From contig NZ_QXFJ01000018.1 of assembly GCF_003584165.1 (NCBI RefSeq), positions 32,999 to 96,998 of the forward strand: a stretch of DNA of 64,000 nucleotides, written 5' to 3'. The notes under the pieces are model-generated. The model did no database searches and was not told the origin of the DNA. It worked only from the letters and a program-made list of their open reading frames with translations. The position numbers were made by a program, and so were the translations under genes. This document shows, one piece after another, positions 32,026-41,024 of this stretch. How positions within the stretch are numbered: the stretch's first letter is position 1; every line of letters starts with the position of its first letter. Source of the stretch: Flagellimonas aequoris. Lineage in GTDB: Bacteria > Bacteroidota > Bacteroidia > Flavobacteriales > Flavobacteriaceae.

Positions 32026-32766
32026 ATGGAAGAAGTAGTGATACAGGCTGATAAGCTCACCAAAAAGTTTGGTGATTTCACTGCCACGGATGCTATTACC
32101 TTTCAGGTAAGGAAAGGTGAGATCTTTGGTTTCCTGGGTGCCAATGGAGCAGGAAAGACCACGGCCATGAGAATGTTGTGTGGATTGTCGGTTCCAACAT
32201 CAGGAGACGCAAAAGTGGCAGGGTTCGATATTTACAAAGAGACGGAATCCATCAAGAAAAATATTGGCTATATGAGCCAGAAATTTTCCCTGTACGAGGA
32301 TTTGACCGTGGTGGAAAACATTCGATTTTTTGGGGGTATTTATGGGTTGAGCAATGAGCAGATCAAAAACAAAACCGAGGAACTGATCGAGCGTTTGGGA
32401 CTTACTTCCGTCCGAAAGGAATTGGTAGTAGACCTTCCCTTGGGATGGAAGCAAAAGCTTTCATTTTCCATTGCGATCATCCATCAGCCTAAAATCGTTT
32501 TTTTGGATGAACCGACCGGGGGTGTGGATCCCTTGACCCGTCGCCAATTTTGGGAATTGATCTATGAGGCGGCCCACAATGGCATCACCGTTTTTGTGAC
32601 CACACACTATATGGATGAAGCTGAATATTGCGATCGATTGTCCATCATGGTGGATGGAAAGATCAAGGCTTTGGACACACCAAAAAATCTAAAGATGCAG
32701 TTTGAAGCGGAATCCATGGACGAAGTGTTTTACAAATTGGCCCGGCAGGCCACTAGAGCAGAATAG
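32026..32766 (+). CDS. ABC transporter ATP-binding protein (second of two)
   Basis: A 246-residue ATPase with Walker A GANGAGKTT near residue 40, Walker B IVFLDEPTGGVDP near 156 and switch His in VTTHYMDEAEYCD. The signature LSGGQ is replaced by LPLGWKQK, as in the C-terminal half of YbhF-type proteins, so the pair probably has asymmetric ATP sites. It lies 7 bases after the first ATPase and 6 before the permease. Confidence 0.92.
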   Translation: MEEVVIQADKLTKKFGDFTATDAITFQVRKGEIFGFLGANGAGKTTAMRMLCGLSVPTSGDAKVAGFDIYKETESIKKNIGYMSQKFSLYEDLTVVENIRFFGGIYGLSNEQIKNKTEELIERLGLTSVRKELVVDLPLGWKQKLSFSIAIIHQPKIVFLDEPTGGVDPLTRRQFWELIYEAAHNGITVFVTTHYMDEAEYCDRLSIMVDGKIKALDTPKNLKMQFEAESMDEVFYKLARQATRAE

Positions 32767-32772
32767 AACAAG

Positions 32773-33873
32773 ATGAAAAGACTGTTGGTTTTCATAAAAA
32801 AGGAATTTACCCACGTGCTCAGGGATAAAAAAACACTCCTGATATTGTTCGGTATGCCCATTGTACAAGTGCTCATTTTTGGATTTGTACTTTCCAATGA
32901 GGTGAAGAACACCGATCTTTTGGTGATCGATCAGGCCCAGGACAGTGCATCCAAAGAAATCATCTCCAAAGTGCAGGCGAGTGAGTATTTCGATATTGCA
33001 TCGGTCACTTTTGATGTGCAGGATGTGGAAGCTTCCTTTAAAAAGGGAAAGAGCAAGGCCGCTTTGATCCTACCCAAGGATTTTGAGAAAAACCTGATGA
33101 CCAAACATGTGGCTCAAGTGCAGATTTTGGCCGATGCCTCCGATCCCAACCATGCCACCACCATTGAAAATTACCTCACGGCCATCATTCGGGATTATAC
33201 CAATTCCCTGAATGCCTCCATGCCCTACACTATTACTCCAGAGGTTCGTATGTTGTACAACCCGCAACTTAAAGGCGCACCCAATTTTGTGCCCGGGGTC
33301 ATGGCCTTGATCTTGATGCTGGTCTGTGTGATGATGACGGCCATTTCCATTGTCCGAGAAAAGGAGATGGGCACCATGGAAGTGTTGTTGGTATCACCCT
33401 TCAAACCCATTATGGTGATTGTTTCCAAAGTAGTGCCCTATTTTATCCTTTCCATGCTGAACATCGTCTCCATCTTATTGTTGAGCGTTTATGTTCTGGG
33501 AGTACCCATCAAGGGAAATGTATTGTTGCTGTTTGCTGAGAGTGCCCTGTTTATATCGACCTGTCTTTCCTTGGGAATTTTTATTTCCATCAAAACGCAG
33601 ACCCAACAGGTGGCCATGCTGATTTCGTTGATGGGGATGCTGTTGCCCACTGTTTTATTCAGCGGATTTATGTTCCCCATTGAAAATATGCCTTTTCCGC
33701 TTCGTATGATATCGAACATTGTTCCCGCCAAATGGTTTTATATCATTGTGAAGGATGTCATGATCAAGGGTCTGGGCTTTGCCGCGGTATGGAAAGAGAG
33801 TTTGATTTTGATGGGTATCACGGTGTTTTTCCTCGGAATCAGTATCAAGAACTTTAAAATTAGGCTGGCATGA
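32773..33873 (+). CDS. ABC-2 type permease (first of two, YbhS-like)
   Basis: A 366-residue membrane protein: one N-terminal helix (TLLILFGMPIVQVLIFGFVLS), a large periplasmic domain of about 140 residues, then five C-terminal helices starting with VPGVMALILMLVCVMMTAISIVREKEMGTMEVLLVSP, the typical ABC-2 motif. It would pair with the next gene to form the channel. Overlap with the next gene is 4 bases (ATGA). Confidence 0.92.
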   Translation: MKRLLVFIKKEFTHVLRDKKTLLILFGMPIVQVLIFGFVLSNEVKNTDLLVIDQAQDSASKEIISKVQASEYFDIASVTFDVQDVEASFKKGKSKAALILPKDFEKNLMTKHVAQVQILADASDPNHATTIENYLTAIIRDYTNSLNASMPYTITPEVRMLYNPQLKGAPNFVPGVMALILMLVCVMMTAISIVREKEMGTMEVLLVSPFKPIMVIVSKVVPYFILSMLNIVSILLLSVYVLGVPIKGNVLLLFAESALFISTCLSLGIFISIKTQTQQVAMLISLMGMLLPTVLFSGFMFPIENMPFPLRMISNIVPAKWFYIIVKDVMIKGLGFAAVWKESLILMGITVFFLGISIKNFKIRLA

Positions 33874-34988
33874 GAACTATCAGGTTTTTGCTCTACAAAG
33901 AATTCAAACAGATTTTTAGGAACCGATCGATCGTAGCCCTGATCCTGTTCATGCCCGTTATGCAATTGCTCATTTTGCCCTGGGCCGCAGATTATGAAGT
34001 GAAGAACATCAATGTGGCTTTGGTGGACCAAGACCATTCCACCTATACACAAGAATTGATTTCTAAAATATCCGGTTCCAATTATTTCAATATTGTATCC
34101 ACCGCCGCGTCGTACGATGAGGCCTATCGTTCCATTGAATCCGATGCCGCGGATTTGGTCCTTCTGATTCCGCCCAATTTTAAAAGGGATTTGGTGAAGA
34201 ATAAAACACAGAAACTGTTTTTGGCCGTTAATGCTATCAATGGTACCAAAGCCAATTTGGGAGCGGCCTATATGCAAGAGGTCATCAAAGAATACAATGG
34301 AAAGTTACAAACGGAAATTCATTCCGTTGGAAGGAACTCGACACCCCACAGGGCCGAGGTGACTTTTTCCAACTGGTACAATCCCCATTTGAGTTATAAG
34401 GTATTCATGGTTCCCGGAATCTTGGCGATTTTGGTGACCATGGTAGGTGGATTTCTATCCGCATTGAACATTGTGAAGGAAAAAGAAGTGGGTACCATAG
34501 AACAGGTGAACGTGACCCCGATCAAGAAACACCATTTTATTCTGGGAAAAATGATACCCTTTTGGGTTTTGGGGAATGTGGTCTTTACTTTGGGCTTGAT
34601 TGTCTCTTGGGTCATTTACGGTATTGTTCCCGTGGGAAGTCTGTTGTTGCTGTATGGTTTCATCGCGGTGTATTTGTTGGCCGTTTTGGGCTTCGGATTA
34701 TTGATTTCTACCTATAGCGAAACCCAGCAACAGGCTATGTTCGTCATGTACTTTTTTATGATGGTATTTATTCTGATGGGCGGGCTTTTTACTCCCATTG
34801 AAAGTATGCCCGAGTGGGCCCAGGAGACCATCAAAATAAATCCATTGAGTTATTTGATCAGGGTGTTGCGGATGATCGTTTTGAAGGGAAGTACTTTTTC
34901 TGATATCGTTCCCCATTTGCTGACCATTGCCCTTTTTGCCATCGGACTCAATGGTTGGGCCATGTTGAATTACAAAAAGACCAACTGA
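33870..34988 (+). CDS. ABC-2 type permease (second of two, YbhR-like)
   Basis: A 372-residue permease with the same topology as its neighbour: an N-terminal helix (IVALILFMPVMQLLILPWAADYEV), a periplasmic domain, and ABC-2 helices beginning VPGILAILVTMVGGFLSALNIVKEKEVGTIEQVNVTP. It closes the efflux operon. No clear terminator is seen before the next promoter at 35008. Confidence 0.92.
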   Translation: MRTIRFLLYKEFKQIFRNRSIVALILFMPVMQLLILPWAADYEVKNINVALVDQDHSTYTQELISKISGSNYFNIVSTAASYDEAYRSIESDAADLVLLIPPNFKRDLVKNKTQKLFLAVNAINGTKANLGAAYMQEVIKEYNGKLQTEIHSVGRNSTPHRAEVTFSNWYNPHLSYKVFMVPGILAILVTMVGGFLSALNIVKEKEVGTIEQVNVTPIKKHHFILGKMIPFWVLGNVVFTLGLIVSWVIYGIVPVGSLLLLYGFIAVYLLAVLGFGLLISTYSETQQQAMFVMYFFMMVFILMGGLFTPIESMPEWAQETIKINPLSYLIRVLRMIVLKGSTFSDIVPHLLTIALFAIGLNGWAMLNYKKTN

Positions 34989-35007
34989 TTATTTTCTAGC
35001 AGGGAGA

Positions 35008-35041
35008 TTTGCCCAAACCCCAGGTTTTCATTTTACATTTG
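35008..35041 (+). promoter_or_regulatory. Predicted promoter of the zinc alcohol dehydrogenase gene
   Basis: TTTG at 35008-35011 and TACATTTG at 35034-35041 (perfect TAnnTTTG), 22 bases apart, 24 bases before the ATG at 35065. No CRP/FNR-like repeat is at the expected position, so this gene is probably not part of the stress regulon. Confidence 0.55.
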
Positions 35042-35064
35042 TTTGCCATACCAATTGAAAACAG

Positions 35065-36105
35065 ATGAGAGCTATTGTTTATGAAAAGTTTCAAGGTCCC
35101 ATTACCTTACAAAATGTGGTTGATCCCACTCCAAAAAGTCATGGTGTGGTGGTAAAAGTAACCGCAACGGGGCTATGCCGAAGCGATTGGCATGGTTGGA
35201 TGGGTCACGATGCCGATATTGAATTGCCCCATGTGCCGGGTCATGAGTTGGCGGGCATTGTTGTCGAAGTCGGAAAAGATGTCAAAAACTTCAAAGTGGG
35301 GGATAGGGTGACCGTTCCCTTTGTCTGTGGATGTGGTACCTGCCCCGAATGCCATTCAGGGAACCATCAGGTATGTGATAATCAAACCCAACCAGGATTC
35401 ACCCACTGGGGATCTTTTGCAGAGTATGTTACTCTTGATCATGCGGACATCAATTTGGTTAAACTTCCAGAGGAGATCGCTGATATTACAGCTGCCATTT
35501 TGGGTTGTAGGTTTGTCACTTCTTTCAGGGCTGTGGTAGATCAAGGGAAAGTGCAAGGAGGGCAGTTTGTGGCCATTCATGGTTGTGGGGGTGTAGGTCT
35601 TTCCGCTATTATGATCGCCAATGCCTTGGGAGCACAGGTCATCGCCGTTGACATCAATGATGAAACCTTGAAGTTGGCTACCGCATTGGGAGCGACCAAA
35701 ACGGTGAATGCATCCAAATCTAGCAATGTGGTGGAAGAAGTGAGGGAGCTGACCCATGGAGGAGCACATGTGTCCTTGGATGCCTTGGGAAGCCAAGCGA
35801 CCTGTTTCAATTCCGTTGCCAACCTCAGAAAAAGAGGAAAACATATTCAGGTAGGTTTGATGACGGGAGACCATCAGCACCCAAAAGTACCCATGGACAA
35901 AGTTTTGGCCAATGAACTGGAAATTCTAGGCAGTCATGGTATGCAGGCCTTTCGTTATTCGGCCATGCTCGAAATGATCAAAGAGGGCAAGCTCCAACCC
36001 GAAAAGTTGGTGGAACGCACCATTTCCTTGGAGAATATTATTGTGGAATTGCCTAATATGGACAAGTTTACGAGCAAGGGCGTTTTGGTAGTGGATTCCT
36101 TTTAA
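35065..36105 (+). CDS. Zinc-dependent alcohol dehydrogenase family protein
   Basis: A 346-residue medium-chain dehydrogenase. The catalytic zinc region ([12 protein letters not shown], then [12 protein letters not shown]) and the structural zinc lobe with four cysteines ([17 protein letters not shown], near residue 90-106) are complete. The NAD(P)-binding site is [29 protein letters not shown] near residue 172. It oxidises alcohols or reduces aldehydes; the substrate is not evident. It has its own promoter and converges with the MBL-rhodanese gene. Confidence 0.9.
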   Translation: MRAIVYEKFQGPITLQNVVDPTPKSHGVVVKVTATGLCRSDWHGWMGHDADIELPHVPGHELAGIVVEVGKDVKNFKVGDRVTVPFVCGCGTCPECHSGNHQVCDNQTQPGFTHWGSFAEYVTLDHADINLVKLPEEIADITAAILGCRFVTSFRAVVDQGKVQGGQFVAIHGCGGVGLSAIMIANALGAQVIAVDINDETLKLATALGATKTVNASKSSNVVEEVRELTHGGAHVSLDALGSQATCFNSVANLRKRGKHIQVGLMTGDHQHPKVPMDKVLANELEILGSHGMQAFRYSAMLEMIKEGKLQPEKLVERTISLENIIVELPNMDKFTSKGVLVVDSF

Positions 36106-36132
36106 ATTCTAGAGAATCATTAAAATGAAAAA

Positions 36133-36148
36133 CCCTTCTTTAGAAGGG
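36133..36148. terminator. Bidirectional terminator between the alcohol dehydrogenase and MBL-rhodanese genes
   Basis: CCCTTC at 36133-36138 and GAAGGG at 36143-36148 with a TTTA loop; A-rich on the left (AAAA) and T-rich on the right (CTTTAG), so it can work for both convergent genes. Confidence 0.75.
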
Positions 36149-36157
36149 CTTTAGTTA

Positions 36158-37486
36158 TTATTTGAAATCGTTGACATTCTCACCAAGGTCATAAACCGGT
36201 ACTTTGTCCACCAATTTCTCCAAGATACTACTTCCTGCAGTACTTCGGTAACCACCGGCACAATGAACTATCAAAGGTTTGTCCATAGGTATTTGGTCCA
36301 CGGATTTTCGGAGATCATTCAATGGAATGTTGATGGCTTGTTCAAAAAACTTCCCTTCTTCCACCTCGCTTTGGTTGCGAATATCCACAATGGTATAGCC
36401 ATCTTTATTTTTCTTGAAATCGCTTAAATCCAATTTATTGCTTTGAACCATCTGGGATTCATCCATGGTCAAAACCAGTTTCACCTGTTTTTCGTATCCA
36501 ATTTTGGCCACGCGTTCCAAGATCATATCCAAATCCTCGGGCTTATCGATTACTATACTGAAGGGTTCACTGGGTTCCACAATGGATCCCAACCAGGTTT
36601 CGAACTTCGAGTTTTCAGAAACAGCCATTACATTGATACTTCCGGGCAAGTGTCCTTTTTTGAATACTACTTCATCACGTACGTCAATGATCAATCCTTC
36701 CGCAGTGGTATTAAGTTTGAAGGGAACCTTCGCAACAGACGTCCTTAGGTTTTCCGGACCTCTGCGATTGGTGTCCACATCAAATCCAAAATAGGATGGA
36801 ATAAAAGGCTGACTGTCCAAAAGGGTTCCCACAAATGCTTCCTTGGATTGTGGTTTAAAGGCCCAGTTTCCCATTCTTTCATTTCCCAGGGTGCTGCTGT
36901 TGTCCGAGCTCAGATTTTTTCCGCAGAGAGATCCAGCTCCGTGGGCAGGGTAAACCAGGGCGCCATCAGGCAAATCCTTGAACTTGTTTTGGATGGTATC
37001 GTACATCATTTCGGCCAATTCTTGACGCTTTGCAGTCATGTTCCCTGCTTTTTCCCTCAAATCGGGCCGTCCCACATCACCAATAAAGAGCGTATCGCCT
37101 GTAAACAATGCCATCTTGCCAGCTTGTTCGGCAACAACAGTGATGCTGTCAGGGGAGTGACCTGGTGTGTTCAGAGCAGAAATGGTAATGTCGCCAAGCT
37201 TTATACTGTCCCCTTCATCAAAAGGATGGTATTCATAATCGGCACCCAGCATTTTACTATGATAGATAACAGCTCCCGTTTCTTGATGGATTTGCAAATG
37301 GGAGCTTACGAAATCCGCATGGGGATGTGTCTCGATGACTGCCACAATTTTCGCCTCATGCTCTTGTGCAAAGGCATAGTACTGCATCGGGTTTCTTTCA
37401 GGGTCGATGACCGCCATTTCACCGTTGCTGACAATGGCATAGGAATAATGGGCCAGAGGTTTGTATTCAAATTGTTTTATTTCCAT
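36158..37486 (-). CDS. MBL-fold hydrolase with two rhodanese domains (persulfide dioxygenase-like)
   Basis: A 442-residue protein. The N-terminal MBL domain has H54-x-H56-x-D58 (ETHPHADFVSSH), LNTPGHSPDS and FTGDTLFIGDVGRPDL, typical of ETHE1/persulfide dioxygenase-like enzymes. Two rhodanese domains follow (about 260-345 and 355-440). Only the second has an active-site Cys, in IVHCAGGYRSTAG; the first has no Cys at the corresponding loop (VIDKPED). It probably handles glutathione or low-molecular-weight persulfides. It lies 55 bases after the peroxiredoxin gene on the same strand, separated by a strong hairpin. Confidence 0.9.
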   Translation of the reverse strand: MEIKQFEYKPLAHYSYAIVSNGEMAVIDPERNPMQYYAFAQEHEAKIVAVIETHPHADFVSSHLQIHQETGAVIYHSKMLGADYEYHPFDEGDSIKLGDITISALNTPGHSPDSITVVAEQAGKMALFTGDTLFIGDVGRPDLREKAGNMTAKRQELAEMMYDTIQNKFKDLPDGALVYPAHGAGSLCGKNLSSDNSSTLGNERMGNWAFKPQSKEAFVGTLLDSQPFIPSYFGFDVDTNRRGPENLRTSVAKVPFKLNTTAEGLIIDVRDEVVFKKGHLPGSINVMAVSENSKFETWLGSIVEPSEPFSIVIDKPEDLDMILERVAKIGYEKQVKLVLTMDESQMVQSNKLDLSDFKKNKDGYTIVDIRNQSEVEEGKFFEQAINIPLNDLRKSVDQIPMDKPLIVHCAGGYRSTAGSSILEKLVDKVPVYDLGENVNDFK

Positions 37487-37503
37487 AAGCTTTTTGGTTT
37501 AAA

Positions 37504-37527
37504 GGGCTCCTTGCATGCAAGGAGCCC
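37504..37527 (-). terminator. Perfect palindromic hairpin between peroxiredoxin and MBL-rhodanese genes
   Basis: Bases 37504-37527 form a perfect 24-base palindrome (GGGCTCCTTG stem arm, CATG loop, CAAGGAGCCC arm). On the minus strand it is followed by TTTAAACC. It lies right after the peroxiredoxin stop and 18 bases before the next start, so it acts as a terminator or partial attenuator. Confidence 0.75.
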
Positions 37528-37541
37528 CTATTCAACAAATC

Positions 37542-38207
37542 TTAAAGTTCTTTTTTGGCCAGGTACCAATCCACTTTTTCAAGGGAATCATCTGCAATAC
37601 GGGCATTCAACTCATCCAAAGTTTTGGGAGGCCCAACGATGACCTTGTCTCCTTTTTTCCAATCCAATGGCATGGCAACTTTGTATTTGTCCGAAGTTTG
37701 AAGTGCTTCCAATGACCTTAGGATTTCGTCCATGTTACGTCCCACGTTCAAGGGATAGTACATCACCAAGCGTACCTTTTTTGCTGGGTCGATGAAGAAC
37801 ACGGCCCTTACCGCAGCAGTCATGCTTTCATTCGGCTGAAGCATTCCATAAAGCTTGGCCACCTTCATATCCAAATCGGCAATAATGGGGAAATCAAAAT
37901 ACACCCCGGTGTTTTGCCTTACGTTCTGCACCCATCCCAAGTGGGCATGGATACTGTCGATACTAAGGCCCAACAGTTCGGTGTTCAATGCATCGAATTC
38001 CTCTTTGCGGGTGGCAAAACCACTCATCTCCGTGGTACATACCGGAGTAAAGTCGGCAGGGTGGGAGAACATGACTACCCATTTATCCTTGGCAAATTCT
38101 GAGAACTTGATCTTTCCTTTTGTGGTTACAGCTTCAAAGTCTGGGGCGGTATCCCCGATTCGTGGCATCTGATAAGCTTTTTCGGTTTCTAGATAAGCGT
38201 TTTCCAT
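37542..38207 (-). CDS. 1-Cys peroxiredoxin (Prx6 type)
   Basis: A 221-residue peroxiredoxin with the peroxidatic C57 in HPADFTPVCTTEM and the Prx6-type long C-terminal part (RAVFFIDPAKKVRLVMYYPLNVGRNMDEILRSLEALQTSDKYKVAMPLDW). No resolving Cys is seen in the C-terminal region. It would reduce peroxides in the cytoplasm. A candidate operator palindrome (38276-38289) and an AT-rich -7-like box, TATTTTTA on the minus strand at 38259-38266, lie upstream. Confidence 0.93.
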   Translation of the reverse strand: MENAYLETEKAYQMPRIGDTAPDFEAVTTKGKIKFSEFAKDKWVVMFSHPADFTPVCTTEMSGFATRKEEFDALNTELLGLSIDSIHAHLGWVQNVRQNTGVYFDFPIIADLDMKVAKLYGMLQPNESMTAAVRAVFFIDPAKKVRLVMYYPLNVGRNMDEILRSLEALQTSDKYKVAMPLDWKKGDKVIVGPPKTLDELNARIADDSLEKVDWYLAKKEL

Positions 38208-38275
38208 AATAGTATAAGATAAATTTATTGTTTTTTAATTTTTGATAAAATTACCTTATAAAAATAGACCTACCA

Positions 38276-38289
38276 GTAACCAAGGTTAC
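38276..38289. promoter_or_regulatory. Palindrome upstream of the peroxiredoxin gene
   Basis: GTAACC-AA-GGTTAC is a perfect 14-bp inverted repeat about 70 bases before the peroxiredoxin start and 10 bases upstream of a TATTTTTA box on that strand. It may bind a redox regulator; no family is assigned. Confidence 0.35.
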
Positions 38290-38326
38290 ACAGCTCTCTT
38301 TTAACATGGGTTTAACGATGATGTGA

Positions 38327-39013
38327 TCATCCATCACTGAATATGAAATCCACCGCCATTTGTGCATGAAGGTCGGTAGTGGCTAGAGTGGAAATATCAA
38401 TATCGTTGGATTTAATCAATAAGGGCAGTTCGGTACACCCTAATATGATGCCCTCTGCACCTTTCTTTTGTAAGAGATGGATCTGCTCCAAAAAAAAGGC
38501 TTTGGCTTCTTCTGAAAAAACACCTTGGGTCAATTCTTTGGAAACATAATGGTGTGCTTGGGGAATGGCTTCTTCTTCAGGTATGATCGTTTCAATCCCA
38601 TAATTTTTCTTCAGCACTTTTGGAATGAAATCCCCGGTCATGGTGGGTTTGTTTCCCAATAGACCCAATTTCTTCAGCCCCAAGCGTTGTGCTTCCGTTC
38701 CCGTGGCTTTAGCTATGTGCAAAATGGGGATTTCGATTTTCGGTTGTACAAAGTCATAGACCATATGGGGAGTGTTGGCGCAGATGACTATGGCCTGCGC
38801 CCCTGCATTTTGAAGTTTTAGGGATGTTTCCAAATATTTTGCGTTGATCTTTTCCTTGTTCTGTTCCCGCATCAGTTCAATATTGATACTATGGATGATC
38901 AAAGGAGGGTTGGCCTGCTCGCCAATAATTTTGGCCGCCATTTGGTTGATCAATTTATAATATTCAATGGTGGAGTGCCAGGAAGTACCCCCTATCATTC
39001 CCAATGTTTTCAT
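38327..39013 (-). CDS. Aspartate/glutamate racemase family protein
   Basis: A 228-residue cofactor-independent racemase family protein. It begins MKTLGMIGGTSWHSTIEYY. The two catalytic cysteines are in VICANTPHMVYD near residue 78 and ILGCTELPLL near 192. Substrate may be aspartate, glutamate or a related amino acid, and some members act on other compounds. It is upstream of the peroxiredoxin gene on the same strand, separated by about 119 bases. Confidence 0.9.
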   Translation of the reverse strand: MKTLGMIGGTSWHSTIEYYKLINQMAAKIIGEQANPPLIIHSINIELMREQNKEKINAKYLETSLKLQNAGAQAIVICANTPHMVYDFVQPKIEIPILHIAKATGTEAQRLGLKKLGLLGNKPTMTGDFIPKVLKKNYGIETIIPEEEAIPQAHHYVSKELTQGVFSEEAKAFFLEQIHLLQKKGAEGIILGCTELPLLIKSNDIDISTLATTDLHAQMAVDFIFSDG

Positions 39014-39358
39014 GTTTTAAGGATATGTTCAAAAAAATACATCGATTCCGTAACAAATTACATAAAATCACAACAAATAAAATGATCAAACTCATTGCGT
39101 GATGAGGATTGCATGATATAGGTGGTTTTTTAACAATGGGAAATGTTAAAAATAAGGTGCCTGATTTTGTTTGGTCAATAAATCAAGGTAGTCGTTCAGG
39201 GATATTAGGCTGTCGTTGGGGGATTTTAGGTTAAAATTAACATAAAACAAGAACGGCTCTACTTATTTTTAGAGACCCTTGAAAAAAGGTTCGGAATGTG
39301 GCCATACTACTTTCCGTTTCATTGATCAAAAAACAGTAAAATCAGATAACCGAAACAT
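39014..39358. other. 345-base intergenic region between divergent racemase and tldD genes
   Basis: AT-rich, with no open reading frame of note. It must hold the promoters of both flanking genes. A TATTTTTA octamer at 39264-39271 could be a -7 box for tldD, but its distance to the start (88 bases) and the lack of a matching TTG make this weak. No TGAY-N4-RTCA repeat and no strong hairpin were seen. Confidence 0.6.
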
Positions 39359-40999
39359 ATGAAAAGAAGAAGTTTTGTACAGTATGCCGGTTTGGGAACG
39401 GGGGCACTGATGATGCCTTCATTGCTTTTGGGGAACAATATTCCCGCAGAGGCCCTTCTTGAACCCGGTATGGATGTCGTGCTCAAAAAGAAAATGGCCG
39501 ATGTGGCCTTGAACACAGCCAAATCCTTGGGCGCCACCTATGCCGATGCAAGGATTGGAAGGTACTTGAACCAGTACGTATTCACCCGTGAGGACAAGGT
39601 CCAAAATGTGGTGAACACGGAATCCTTCGGGATTGGAATCCGTGTGATTGCCAACGGCACCTGGGGATTTGCCTCCACCAACGCGGTTACCGAAGATGGC
39701 ATTAAAAAGGCTACCGAACAAGCTGTGGCCATAGCCAAGGCCAACTCCAAGATTCAAAAGGAACCAGTAGTTTTGGCTCCTGTTGAAGCTTACGGAGAGG
39801 TTTCTTGGAAGACACCCGTTCAAAAAGATTTCAAGGAAGTGCCGATTTCCGATAAGGTAGACCTGTTGCTGAGTGCCAACGCGGCCGCCATTGAGAATGG
39901 TGCCAACTTTGTGAACTCTGCCCTTTTCATGGTAAACGAACAAAAATATTTTGCCTCTACCGACGGTTCCTACATTGATCAAGATGTACACCGTATTTGG
40001 CCCACGTTCAACGTAACCGCCATTGATCGTGCCGCAGGGAAATTCAGGACCCGTCAGGCCATGAGCGCCCCAATGGGTATGGGTTATGAGTATATGGATG
40101 GATTGGAGTCCGAAAAATTGAACGGCCCCATGGGCATTAAACTGTATCGCAATAGCTACGACATCGTGGAAGACGCCACTATGGCCGCTAAACAAGCTAA
40201 AGATAAACTCACAGCCAAGTCTGTGGAAGCGGGTAAATATGATTTGGTGTTGGAACCCAACCACCTCGGTCTTACCATTCACGAATCCGTAGGTCACCCC
40301 TTGGAGTTGGATAGGGTTTTGGGCTATGAGGCGAACTATGCAGGAACCAGTTTTGCCACATTGGACAAATGGGAATCCAAAAATTTCAAATACGGAAGTG
40401 ATGTGGTCAACATCGTGGCCGATAAGACCCAAGTAGGTTCTTTGGGAGCTGTGGGTTATGATGATGAAGGTGTGAAAACCAAGAAATGGGATCTGATCCG
40501 AAATGGTGTTTTGGTGAATTACGAAGCCATCAGGGACCAAGTCCATGTGATAGGCCAAAACGAATCCCACGGTTGTTGCTATGCGCAAAGCTGGGAAGAT
40601 GTACAGTTCCAACGTATGCCCAATGTTTCCTTGGAGCCTGGTAAGGAAAAATATTCTTTGCAGGACATGATCAAGGATGTGGAAAAAGGAATCTACATTC
40701 TTGGAAGGGGATCCTATTCCATTGACCAACAGCGATATAATTTCCAGTTTGGTGGAACCATGTTCTACGAGATTAAAAATGGGGAAGTTATAGGTATGCT
40801 GGAAGATGTGGCCTACCAATCCAACACCCAGGAGTTCTGGAATTCTTGTGTGAAGATTTGCGATAAGGATGATTACAGGTTGTTCGGTTCCTTCTTCGAT
40901 GGTAAGGGGCAACCTTCCCAAGTCAGTGCGGTTTCCCACGGAAGCTCCACGGCAAGGTTCAATGGAGTTAATGTGATCAATACAGGTAGGACCATTTAA
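39359..40999 (+). CDS. tldD: TldD family metalloprotease, exported form
   Basis: A 546-residue TldD/PmbA protein. The zinc-binding motif HESVGH (H308, E309, H313) lies in LTIHESVGHPLELDRVLGYEANYAGTSF. The N-terminus KRRSFVQYAGLGTGALMMPSLLLG looks like a Tat or lipid-type export signal, unlike E. coli TldD, so the protein may work outside the cytoplasm. TldD/TldE pairs cleave or mature peptides. tldE follows after 25 bases. Confidence 0.9.
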   Translation: MKRRSFVQYAGLGTGALMMPSLLLGNNIPAEALLEPGMDVVLKKKMADVALNTAKSLGATYADARIGRYLNQYVFTREDKVQNVVNTESFGIGIRVIANGTWGFASTNAVTEDGIKKATEQAVAIAKANSKIQKEPVVLAPVEAYGEVSWKTPVQKDFKEVPISDKVDLLLSANAAAIENGANFVNSALFMVNEQKYFASTDGSYIDQDVHRIWPTFNVTAIDRAAGKFRTRQAMSAPMGMGYEYMDGLESEKLNGPMGIKLYRNSYDIVEDATMAAKQAKDKLTAKSVEAGKYDLVLEPNHLGLTIHESVGHPLELDRVLGYEANYAGTSFATLDKWESKNFKYGSDVVNIVADKTQVGSLGAVGYDDEGVKTKKWDLIRNGVLVNYEAIRDQVHVIGQNESHGCCYAQSWEDVQFQRMPNVSLEPGKEKYSLQDMIKDVEKGIYILGRGSYSIDQQRYNFQFGGTMFYEIKNGEVIGMLEDVAYQSNTQEFWNSCVKICDKDDYRLFGSFFDGKGQPSQVSAVSHGSSTARFNGVNVINTGRTI

Positions 41000-41024
41000 G
41001 GTTTTCCATTTAAATAGTAAGATA

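Noticed and set aside
38317..38331. Palindrome GATGAT-GTG-ATCATC at the end of the racemase gene, upstream of the peroxiredoxin gene
   Set aside because: It resembles the TGAY-N4-RTCA operators but has a 3-base spacer, overlaps a coding region and has no -7 box at the 36.5-bp distance on the minus strand.
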